Positions 7,723-13,264 of a DNA stretch of 21,536 bases are shown in pieces; the first letter of the stretch is position 1, and each line of letters opens with the position of its first letter. The stretch spans positions 1-21,536 of the forward strand of contig JAILIJ010000140.1 of NCBI GenBank assembly GCA_024695315.1, read 5' to 3'. A program made the position numbers and the translations under genes. This stretch comes from Bacteroidaceae bacterium. GTDB lineage: Bacteria > Bacteroidota > Bacteroidia > Bacteroidales > Bacteroidaceae. Under the pieces are notes generated by a model. It saw only the letters and a list, made by a program, of their open reading frames with translations, made no database searches and was not told the DNA's origin.

Positions 7723-8061
7723 ATGAAATATAATACATCTCACATATTTACTTCGATAGCGCTCTCCTTCCTATCTTTTGTTGCTGTACCTGCTATGGCA
7801 GACACAACAACTTCAATAGAAGGTATGGAATATGCTATTATTGAGCCTTCACAAAAAGAGGTAACATTATCATTTGTCCATAATACCTTGAAAATTTCAA
7901 ATGCAGAAGGAAAAATACTTAAAATATACGATGTTACAGGAAAGCTAGTCCTTAATGAAAAGATTGAAAGCGACAGCGTAAATATTTCTCTAAGCGATTT
8001 AACAAAATCCATCTACATCGTAAAAGTAGAAAATAAAACTCTAAAAATTGCAGTTAAATAA
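7723..8061 (+). CDS. Small exported protein: signal peptide plus T9SS type A-like sorting domain
   Basis: The 112-residue protein begins with a signal peptide, with likely cleavage after AMA at about residue 26. A short linker of some 25 residues is followed by a module, about 50-112, resembling the type A C-terminal sorting domain of type IX secretion: LKIYDVTGKLV, a serine-rich strand pair, then LTKSIYIVKVENKTLKIAVK to the end. In the family this module carries cargo across the outer membrane and is then removed. Here there is almost no cargo. It may be a decoy, a small structural or signalling peptide, or a remnant of a larger exported protein. A strong promoter and a downstream hairpin suggest a functional gene. 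Function is unknown. Confidence 0.8.
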   Translation: MKYNTSHIFTSIALSFLSFVAVPAMADTTTSIEGMEYAIIEPSQKEVTLSFVHNTLKISNAEGKILKIYDVTGKLVLNEKIESDSVNISLSDLTKSIYIVKVENKTLKIAVK

Positions 8062-8105
8062 AACGCAATATAATATAAAAATTGCGTATCAATATACATA
8101 GATAA

Positions 8106-8136
8106 AAGTGTGGACGCAATAAATGTGCCCACACTT
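8106..8136 (+). terminator. Terminator of the small exported protein gene
   Basis: AAGTGTGG (8106-8113) pairs with CCACACTT (8129-8136) across a 15-nt loop. A T/A-rich but not pure T tail follows. Confidence 0.55.
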
Positions 8137-8150
8137 ATTATTATTTATAA

Positions 8151-8183
8151 TTACCTAATATTACAGATAAGTTCCTAACTTTA
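8151..8183 (+). promoter_or_regulatory. Possible promoter of the ECF sigma cassette
   Basis: TAACTTTA at 8176-8183 differs by one base from the -7 consensus and has only a weak TTAC 21 bp upstream. The poor match would fit a promoter read by an alternative sigma factor, for example self-activation by the downstream ECF factor, but this is inference. Confidence 0.35.
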
Positions 8184-8229
8184 CGGATTAAGAAACATAA
8201 TAAACTGAACGATTAGAATATTCTTTTAG

Positions 8230-8778
8230 ATGAGTACATTCGACGAGAAAGATTTAATTGCAAGACTTCAGGATGAATCCACAAGAAGGGCTGCTTTTGA
8301 AGAACTGGTCAACCGATATAGTAAAAAACTATATTGGCAAGTCAGACACCTTGTTGTAGACCATGAGGATAGCGACGATGTTCTTCAAAACGTATTCCTA
8401 AAAGTTTGGAACAGCATCGGAAATTTTAAAGGAGATTCTCAATTATTTACTTGGCTATACAGAATAGCATACAATGAAAGTATAACTTTCTTAAATAAAA
8501 AGAAATCTCAGGTCTCAATCGATGATATTGACGACGGAATAGCAAACAGACTTGAAAGCGATGCTTATTTTGATGGTGACGAAACACAAATACTGCTTCA
8601 AGAGGCTATAAGTATTTTGCCTGAAAAACAAAGAGCAGTTTTCACCATGAAATATTTTGACGAAATGAAATACGAAGATATGGCCGACATAACAGGTACT
8701 AGTGTAGGAGCTCTAAAGGCATCATACCATATCGCCGTTCAGAAGATATCTACATATATCAGAGCAAAAGAATTGTAA
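8230..8778 (+). CDS. ECF-type RNA polymerase sigma factor
   Basis: The 182-residue protein has the two-domain form of extracytoplasmic-function sigma factors. Region 2 covers about 20-90, with the core-binding motif DVLQNVFLKVW and the -10 recognition segment FTWLYRIAYNESITFLNKKK. Region 4 covers about 120-178, with LPEKQRAVFTMKYFDEMKYEDMADITG and the recognition helix VGALKASYHIAVQKI. It directs RNA polymerase to a small regulon, normally released when its anti-sigma partner is inactivated. The next two genes are a single-pass membrane protein and a Spy-like periplasmic protein, so this is probably an envelope-stress cassette. The start ATG 8230 gives the usual N-terminus. Confidence 0.92.
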   Translation: MSTFDEKDLIARLQDESTRRAAFEELVNRYSKKLYWQVRHLVVDHEDSDDVLQNVFLKVWNSIGNFKGDSQLFTWLYRIAYNESITFLNKKKSQVSIDDIDDGIANRLESDAYFDGDETQILLQEAISILPEKQRAVFTMKYFDEMKYEDMADITGTSVGALKASYHIAVQKISTYIRAKEL

Positions 8779-8869
8779 TGTGTAGAACATACGCAAATGG
8801 TACATATTTAACATTTTGCATTTAAACCACAATCGAAAAAACAAGTCATATATACAAAATAATTACTCT

Positions 8870-9274
8870 ATGACTAAATTTAATGACATAAACGACCTAA
8901 AGAATGACAACGTCTTTAAGGTACCAGAAGGATACTTTGACAATCTTTCTCAAAGAATTATGCAGAATATTCCTCAAGAGGAAGAAAAGGTCATTAGTAC
9001 TAAAACACAAAGAATTAGTTTATTCTCAAACAAAATAATATGGGGAATAGTAGGTGCTGCAGCATGTGCCGCTCTAATATTTTTACCAAACATGTTCTTT
9101 GGTAACAAACATTTAGAGGGAAATGATAAGCTAGCAAAAACTGAAACCAAGGCAGACAATAATAGCATTGCTAGCGAATTCAAAGCTGACAGCTACGAAG
9201 AACAAGTCCTTGACTACTCCTTGATAGATGCCCAAGATATCTATGACTACCTCGAAGGAGAAGATGTCTATTAA
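8870..9274 (+). CDS. Single-pass membrane protein, probable anti-sigma factor
   Basis: The 134-residue protein lies 91 bp after the sigma gene. An acidic cytoplasmic N-terminus carries the FKVPEGYFDNLSQRIM motif (16-31) that recurs in Bacteroidetes proteins encoded beside ECF sigma factors. One transmembrane helix covers about 55-75, and an acidic C-terminal part follows outside. No zinc-binding anti-sigma motif (HxxxCxxC) is visible. I chose ATG 8870, because the in-frame upstream start is a TTG at 8816 that adds a basic stretch of doubtful value. The position and topology suggest that it holds the sigma factor inactive at the membrane. This is inferred from context rather than from a recognised catalytic or binding domain. 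Confidence 0.78.
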   Translation: MTKFNDINDLKNDNVFKVPEGYFDNLSQRIMQNIPQEEEKVISTKTQRISLFSNKIIWGIVGAAACAALIFLPNMFFGNKHLEGNDKLAKTETKADNNSIASEFKADSYEEQVLDYSLIDAQDIYDYLEGEDVY

Positions 9275-9321
9275 CAAAAATGTGCATCAATTAATTCATA
9301 CGTAAAATACAAGGGAATTAT

Positions 9322-9849
9322 ATGAAAAAGATAATAACATATACAGCACTTTTTTTAATTAGCTTTAGCTCATTTGCTCAAATCCAAACTAATGGAGATC
9401 CAAGAGAGAATGGCCCCAAAAAGGAATTTTCCCAGCAAATGTTTAAAAAAGCTCTTGAAGAATTCGTTACAAAAGAAGCTAACATTACTCCACAAGAAGG
9501 AGAAAAATTCTTCCCTCTACTTCACGAAATGATGGAGACTCAGAGGAAAAACAAGGATCAAAGTCGACTTCTGTTCAAAAAACTTCATTCTACCAACTTA
9601 TCTGAGAACGAATATGAACAAATAGTCAAAAAATCTCTCGAACTAGATATAGAAGATGCAAAAATTCAACAAACATACTACAAGAAATTCCATAATATTC
9701 TAAGTTGGGAAAAAATCTGTAAGGTACGCCATTCACTTACAAAATTCCACATGGAATTATTAAAGAGTTTCTCTCCTAATAAAAAAGGACCAAGATTTAA
9801 TTTTATGCCAATGCCAGGCAATAAAGATAGAAAAGGTGCAAGACCATAA
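9322..9849 (+). CDS. Spy/CpxP-like periplasmic protein
   Basis: The 175-residue protein has a signal peptide (1-20, cleavage after FAQ). A mostly helical, charged core contains the LTPQE-like segment ITPQEGEKFFPLLHEMMETQRK around 56-78 and further long helices to about 150, as in periplasmic Spy/CpxP stress chaperones and metal sensors. A proline/glycine-rich basic tail ends the protein. It is the third gene of the ECF sigma cassette, 47 bp after the anti-sigma-like gene, and may report periplasmic folding or metal stress to it. The stop codon lies inside the terminator hairpin. No metal-binding residues stand out. Confidence 0.72.
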   Translation: MKKIITYTALFLISFSSFAQIQTNGDPRENGPKKEFSQQMFKKALEEFVTKEANITPQEGEKFFPLLHEMMETQRKNKDQSRLLFKKLHSTNLSENEYEQIVKKSLELDIEDAKIQQTYYKKFHNILSWEKICKVRHSLTKFHMELLKSFSPNKKGPRFNFMPMPGNKDRKGARP

Positions 9850-9864
9850 GTCTGCACCTTTTTT
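9831..9864. terminator. Bidirectional terminator between the convergent Spy-like and lipid kinase genes
   Basis: AAAAGGTGCA (9831-9840) pairs with TGCACCTTTT (9853-9862), and T's continue to 9864. The A-tract on the left and the T-tract on the right let it work on both strands. It overlaps the last codons and stop of the plus-strand gene. Confidence 0.8.
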
Positions 9865-9910
9865 CATAAGAGTAAAGCAATTTCTATTATAAATAAAAAC
9901 TTGCGTTCCA

Positions 9911-10972
9911 CTATTTTTTCCTTCCAGAGAGTTTCCTAATAATATCCGTATTCAACTTGGTAATTCTCTGCGTCTTTATGACATTTCTCTGAAGAAGTTG
10001 CTCCGAACGAAGATACATTTCATTGAAGTGTTCCGCAATGAAACCTTGAATATTAGTTGCAGTATCTAGAACTCCCTCCGAGTTTGAAGAAACACATAAA
10101 AGCGCCTTCGGAACAATTTGTACATCTATATCCTTACCCGTATCTATTGGGTCGCCATCATAATGTATTACGCCAGCATCTTGACGATGAATATGCAATT
10201 TTCGACATCTGAAAGTCTTAATACGGCTATTCCTATCCAACGTACCATTAAATAACTGGAATGAAATTGCAGGTGCATCAATAGCCTTAAATGGCTCTAT
10301 AATCGTCACATCCAACAAGCCATCACGTACCGAAGCCTGTGGAGCTATATAAGCGTTATTACCATACTGCGACGCATTTGCACATGAGATAAGAAACGCC
10401 TTATATGAGTTCACATTCTCAGAATCATCCTCAACCTCTATATCATACGTTTCAGGATTATACTGAAGCCCAGTCTGTAGTACATTCTCTACGTACGTGA
10501 GCGGTCCTCGTTTTCCTGCTTCAGCAAATTTCTTTGATATAAAAGCATCAAAACCAACTCCACAAGTACAAAAGAATGGATGTTCATTTACAAGCCCATA
10601 ATCCATTGGCCTAATTTGACCTTCATTTAATATACGTATAGCCCCCATAGGATCTATAGGTATATGTAAATGACGTGCCAATCCATTGCCCGAACCAGAA
10701 GGAATAATAGCAAGCGCAGTGGCAGTATGTACAAGAGCACGAGCAGTCTCATTTACAGTACCATCACCACCAATAGCACACACAATATCCACCCCCTGAT
10801 TTGACGCAGCTCTGGCTATTTCAGTAGCGTGTCCCTGATATTTTGTTGGAACAATATCGAAATCATATTTTTCTCTATCAAGATTCGTTTCCAACAACTG
10901 CAAGATACGTTTCTTTCCCGAAGTGCCGGATATAGGATTGACAACAAAAATAATTCGTTTACGTTCGTACAT
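9911..10972 (-). CDS. Diacylglycerol/sphingosine-type lipid kinase (YegS/DgkB family)
   Basis: The 353-residue protein is a cytoplasmic or membrane-associated kinase that should phosphorylate a lipid hydroxyl group with ATP. The DAGK catalytic domain starts with IIFVVNPISGTSGKK (7-21). It contains the nucleotide loop GGDGTVNE (68-75) and PSGSGNGLARHL (91-102), followed by the C-terminal beta-sandwich with DGDPID near 285. About 50 residues of basic, helical extension follow the usual family end. The substrate cannot be read from the sequence: the family includes diacylglycerol, sphingosine and ceramide kinases. It is divergently transcribed from serine palmitoyltransferase, so a sphingoid or ceramide substrate is worth considering. 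The promoter is at 11018-11047 on the minus strand. Confidence 0.85.
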   Translation of the reverse strand: MYERKRIIFVVNPISGTSGKKRILQLLETNLDREKYDFDIVPTKYQGHATEIARAASNQGVDIVCAIGGDGTVNETARALVHTATALAIIPSGSGNGLARHLHIPIDPMGAIRILNEGQIRPMDYGLVNEHPFFCTCGVGFDAFISKKFAEAGKRGPLTYVENVLQTGLQYNPETYDIEVEDDSENVNSYKAFLISCANASQYGNNAYIAPQASVRDGLLDVTIIEPFKAIDAPAISFQLFNGTLDRNSRIKTFRCRKLHIHRQDAGVIHYDGDPIDTGKDIDVQIVPKALLCVSSNSEGVLDTATNIQGFIAEHFNEMYLRSEQLLQRNVIKTQRITKLNTDIIRKLSGRKK

Positions 10973-10992
10973 AAAATTTAATTACATGCTAA

Positions 10993-11006
10993 GAGGATTA
11001 ATCCTC
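10993..11006. repeat. 14-bp perfect palindrome in the lipid kinase leader
   Basis: GAGGATTAATCCTC is fully self-complementary. It lies between the kinase promoter and its start codon, about 20 bp upstream of the ATG on the minus strand. That is a plausible place for a dimeric repressor or an mRNA hairpin. Confidence 0.45.
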
Positions 11007-11017
11007 GATTTGCAATG

Positions 11018-11047
11018 CAAAAGTACAATTTTCTATGCCAAAACAAA
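11018..11047 (-). promoter_or_regulatory. Lipid kinase promoter
   Basis: On the minus strand TACTTTTG (11025-11018) matches TAnnTTTG exactly. TTTG (11047-11044) lies 18 bp upstream. The leader is about 40 nt and contains the palindrome 10993-11006. Confidence 0.65.
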
Positions 11048-11119
11048 CAAAAAGAACAATACTTTTTACCATAAGTTCATTTTTTTGCCAATATAGTATT
11101 TTATAAAAAGGTTTTTTAG

Positions 11120-11127
11120 TAAATTTG
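11120..11127 (+). promoter_or_regulatory. -7 element of the serine palmitoyltransferase promoter
   Basis: TAAATTTG followed by CAG is an exact Bacteroidetes -7 box. No good -33 TTTG is found at 19-21 bp, where the sequence is T-rich. The predicted leader is about 120 nt, unusually long for this window. Confidence 0.6.
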
Positions 11128-11180
11128 CAGCCTAATTGGAAACAATTAAGAAATTGAAATTATAAAAAAACAACTTATAA

Positions 11181-11240
11181 GCGCATTCTTCCATAGATTT
11201 CTCTCTGCTAAAAAGTAAAGAGACTATCTATTGAGTGCGC
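11181..11240 (+). promoter_or_regulatory. Long stem-loop in the serine palmitoyltransferase 5' leader
   Basis: Three nested pairings line up: GCGCA (11181-11185) with TGCGC (11236-11240), ATAGAT (11193-11198) with ATCTAT (11226-11231), and TCTCT (11200-11204) with AGAGA (11219-11223). They form one interrupted hairpin that ends 13 nt before ATG 11254. It may control translation. It does not match a riboswitch class I recognise. Confidence 0.45.
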
Positions 11241-11253
11241 ACTAAATTTGACT

Positions 11254-12447
11254 ATGGGTTTATTACAAGAAAGAGCAAGTAAGTATAGAGAGCCTCAAAA
11301 GTATATGGAGGCTGGTGTATACCCTTACTTCAGAGAAATTGATAGTCACCAAGACACAGAGGTGATTATGAGCGGCAAAAAAGTCCTCATGTTCGGTTCT
11401 AATTCCTACATGGGACTCACATACGATAAGCGTATCTGTGATGCTGCTATCAAGGCAATCCAGAAATACGGTACTGGATGTGCCGGTTCACGATTCCTAA
11501 ACGGAACTCTTGACCTACACGTTCAACTTGAGCATGAGCTCGCAGAATTTGTCGGAAAAGATGAGGCACTTGTTTACTCTACTGGCTTCACAGTAAATTC
11601 AGGTGTTGTCTCTTGTCTTACAGGCCGTAACGACTATATCCTTGGTGACGACCGTGACCACGCTTCTATAGTTGACGGTCGCCGTCTATCTTTCTCACAA
11701 TTCTTCCACTATAAGCACAATGACATGGAAGACCTCGAGCGCCAACTTATGCGTTGCCAGCCTGAGGCTATTAAACTGATTGTTACAGACGGTCTTTTCT
11801 CTATGGAAGGTGACCTTGCAAAACTCCCACAGATTGTTGAGCTTAAGAAGAAATACAATGCCTCAATCATGGTTGATGAAGCTCACGGACTTGGAGTATT
11901 CGGACGTAACGGACGTGGTACTTGTGACCACTTCGGTGTAACTAACGATGTTGACCTTATCATGGGTACATTCTCTAAGTCGCTCGCATCAATTGGAGGA
12001 TTCATCGCTGCAGATAAGGAAACAATCAACCTTGTTCGTCACACATCACGTACTTATATCTTCTCTGCAAGTAACACACCTGCTGCTACAGCAGCTGCGC
12101 TTGAAGCACTCCACATCCTTCAGTCTGAACCAGAACGTCAGCAGGCACTATGGGACATCACAAACTACGCTCTTGAACAGTTCAAACAAGCTGGTTTCGA
12201 ACTCGGAGATACAGAGAGTCCTATTATTCCTCTTTATGTACGTGACGCAGTCAAGACATTTGAGGTTACAAAACTTGCATTTGACAAGGGAGTATTCATC
12301 AATCCAGTTATTCCACCAGCATGTGCACCACAGGACACACTCGTGCGTGTTGCCCTCATGGCTACACATACAAAAGAGCAAGTTGATCGTTGCGTATCAA
12401 TACTCGTTGACTGCTGGAATGAACTTGGTCTTCCACTCAAGAAATAA
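11254..12447 (+). CDS. spt: Serine palmitoyltransferase
   Basis: This PLP enzyme of the alpha-oxoamine synthase family condenses serine with a long-chain acyl-CoA to 3-ketodihydrosphingosine, the first step of sphingolipid synthesis in Bacteroidota. The protein has 397 residues from ATG 11254; the upstream in-frame TTG 11248 is less likely. The cofactor-stacking histidine is H136 in DRDHASIVDG, the aspartate is D208 in MVDEAHGLGVFG, and the PLP lysine is K242 in GTFSKSLASIGG. The N-terminal GVYPYFREID and the CAGSRFLNGTLDLH motif resemble Bacteroides Spt. The related 2-amino-3-ketobutyrate CoA ligase is the main alternative, but no threonine dehydrogenase gene is adjacent. The gene has a long structured leader and a strong terminator, and codon use is highly biased, suggesting strong expression. 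Confidence 0.85.
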   Translation: MGLLQERASKYREPQKYMEAGVYPYFREIDSHQDTEVIMSGKKVLMFGSNSYMGLTYDKRICDAAIKAIQKYGTGCAGSRFLNGTLDLHVQLEHELAEFVGKDEALVYSTGFTVNSGVVSCLTGRNDYILGDDRDHASIVDGRRLSFSQFFHYKHNDMEDLERQLMRCQPEAIKLIVTDGLFSMEGDLAKLPQIVELKKKYNASIMVDEAHGLGVFGRNGRGTCDHFGVTNDVDLIMGTFSKSLASIGGFIAADKETINLVRHTSRTYIFSASNTPAATAAALEALHILQSEPERQQALWDITNYALEQFKQAGFELGDTESPIIPLYVRDAVKTFEVTKLAFDKGVFINPVIPPACAPQDTLVRVALMATHTKEQVDRCVSILVDCWNELGLPLKK

Positions 12448-12471
12448 TAAATAATTTCTCCATATACATAA

Positions 12472-12518
12472 GGGTGTATCGATAGTCCTAAACAGACTTT
12501 TGATACACCCACTTTTTT
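12472..12518 (+). terminator. spt terminator
   Basis: GGGTGTATC (12472-12480) pairs perfectly with GATACACCC (12502-12510). A run of six T's follows at 12513-12518. It begins 24 bp after the spt stop. Confidence 0.85.
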
Positions 12519-12547
12519 ATATATGCCATAACAATTGCATATCACAT

Positions 12548-12589
12548 AAAGGTAGGTTTCACTACATAAATCAGGAAACTGACCTTTTT
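12548..12589 (+). terminator. Second terminator-like hairpin downstream of spt
   Basis: AAAGGT with ACCTTT and GTTTC with GAAAC form an imperfect stem with a 2x2 internal mismatch, followed by TTTTT at 12585-12589. It may back up the spt terminator. Confidence 0.45.
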
Positions 12590-12629
12590 GAGATTATCAT
12601 TATAAAAACTTACATTAAGCAAATTGAGC

Positions 12630-12676
12630 AATGTTTGAGCGGTGATTGAACGCCGCTCAAACACTGCTCAAACATT
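12630..12676. repeat. GTTTGAGC inverted-repeat cluster
   Basis: TGTTTGAGCGG (12632-12642) pairs perfectly with CCGCTCAAACA (12653-12663). The same left arm, as AATGTTTGAGC (12630-12640), pairs perfectly with GCTCAAACATT (12666-12676). Two mutually exclusive hairpins therefore share one arm, and the right arm is duplicated in tandem. Confidence 0.75.
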
Positions 12677-12720
12677 ATTATGTAAAGCACTTTAAGGATA
12701 AGATTCAGTCATAAACGAAT

Positions 12721-12740
12721 AATTTGTACATTTCGTTTTT
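12721..12740 (+). repeat. Direct repeat copy A
   Basis: AATTTGTACATTTCGTTTTT occurs identically at 13156-13175. In both copies a GGTACTT(A/T)AACG word follows 13-14 nt later. Confidence 0.7.
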
Positions 12741-12910
12741 ACATCATCAGAATGGTACTTAAACGTTTTTCTGCTTTTAGTCGACAGCATTAGTATCATA
12801 TAGTTCCTTGCAGTATGAAACCATTTTAATGCTGAATAATTCTTTCAATTGGACGCATAATTTTTCTTAAAGTTCTGTAGAAATAGTTCTATTACTTAGA
12901 AGAAATTTTC

Positions 12911-12992
12911 AAAATCATTCAATGGTACGGTCATACCATTGAATGGTACAGTCATACCATTGAGTGGTACAACCGTATCATTGAATGATTTT
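12911..12992. repeat. Nested 21-bp tandem repeat and long dyad
   Basis: Three 21-bp units begin at 12917, 12938 and 12959, with the consensus ATTGAATGGTAC(A/G)GTCATACC, and a partial fourth begins at 12980. The ends AAAATCATTCAAT (12911-12923) and ATTGAATGATTTT (12980-12992) are perfect inverted repeats. The interior also pairs imperfectly, so the whole 82 bp can fold into one long hairpin. Confidence 0.8.
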
Positions 12993-13155
12993 AAGAATTA
13001 TTTTGAAATAGGCCTGGAATTACCAAGTAGGAATAAAGAAATTCTTCTGCGTTAATGAATAAAATGTTCTGTATGAAAAGTCCACTAAAGGAGTTAAGTT
13101 TTAGCGAAAAGTAATAATTTTTTGAACGCGGAAATTCTAGTGTCTAATGGTAATA

Positions 13156-13175
13156 AATTTGTACATTTCGTTTTT
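13156..13175 (+). repeat. Direct repeat copy B
   Basis: Identical to 12721-12740, in the same orientation 435 bp away. In this copy the preceding base makes TAAATTTG (13154-13161), a -7-like box. Confidence 0.7.
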
Positions 13176-13182
13176 CGCATAA

Positions 13183-13244
13183 TTTTAACGGTACTTTAAC
13201 GCTTGTTAAATGGTCGTTTACCAAACGTTAAAGTACTGTTAAAG
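13183..13244. repeat. GGTACTTTAACG inverted repeat with tandem arm
   Basis: The 19-bp arms 13183-13201 and 13226-13244 are inverted copies matching at 17 of 19 positions, with a perfect 11-bp core (GTACTTTAACG 13191-13201, CGTTAAAGTAC 13226-13236). The right side repeats GTTAAAGTAC twice in tandem. The loop holds a TGGT/ACCA pairing. It lies 20 bp beyond the end of the minus-strand operon and may act at its 3' end. Confidence 0.7.
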
Positions 13245-13264
13245 TACAACTCAATTTGACTGAG

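Larger units (their letters stand above)
12519..13264. other. Gene-free intergenic stretch with several repeat structures
   Basis: No credible coding frame exists on either strand between the spt terminator and the end of the minus-strand envelope operon. The stretch holds a terminator-like hairpin (12548-12589), three dyad clusters (12630-12676, 12911-12992, 13183-13244) and a duplicated 20-mer (12721-12740 and 13156-13175). A TAAATTTG box at 13154-13161 resembles a -7 element but lacks a -33 partner. The stretch could hold an untranslated RNA or only dispersed repeats. Confidence 0.7.

Noticed and set aside
8816..8869. Extended N-terminus of the anti-sigma-like protein from TTG 8816
   Set aside because: The added 18 residues are basic and low-complexity and start from a rare codon, whereas ATG 8870 gives a typical N-terminus for this family.
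11948..12454. A 168-codon plus-strand frame inside spt
   Set aside because: It is a shifted reading of the spt coding sequence; its Ser/His/Leu-rich composition reflects the frame shift.
12911..12992. CRISPR array
   Set aside because: The 21-bp units are contiguous with no unique spacers, and no cas gene is in the window.
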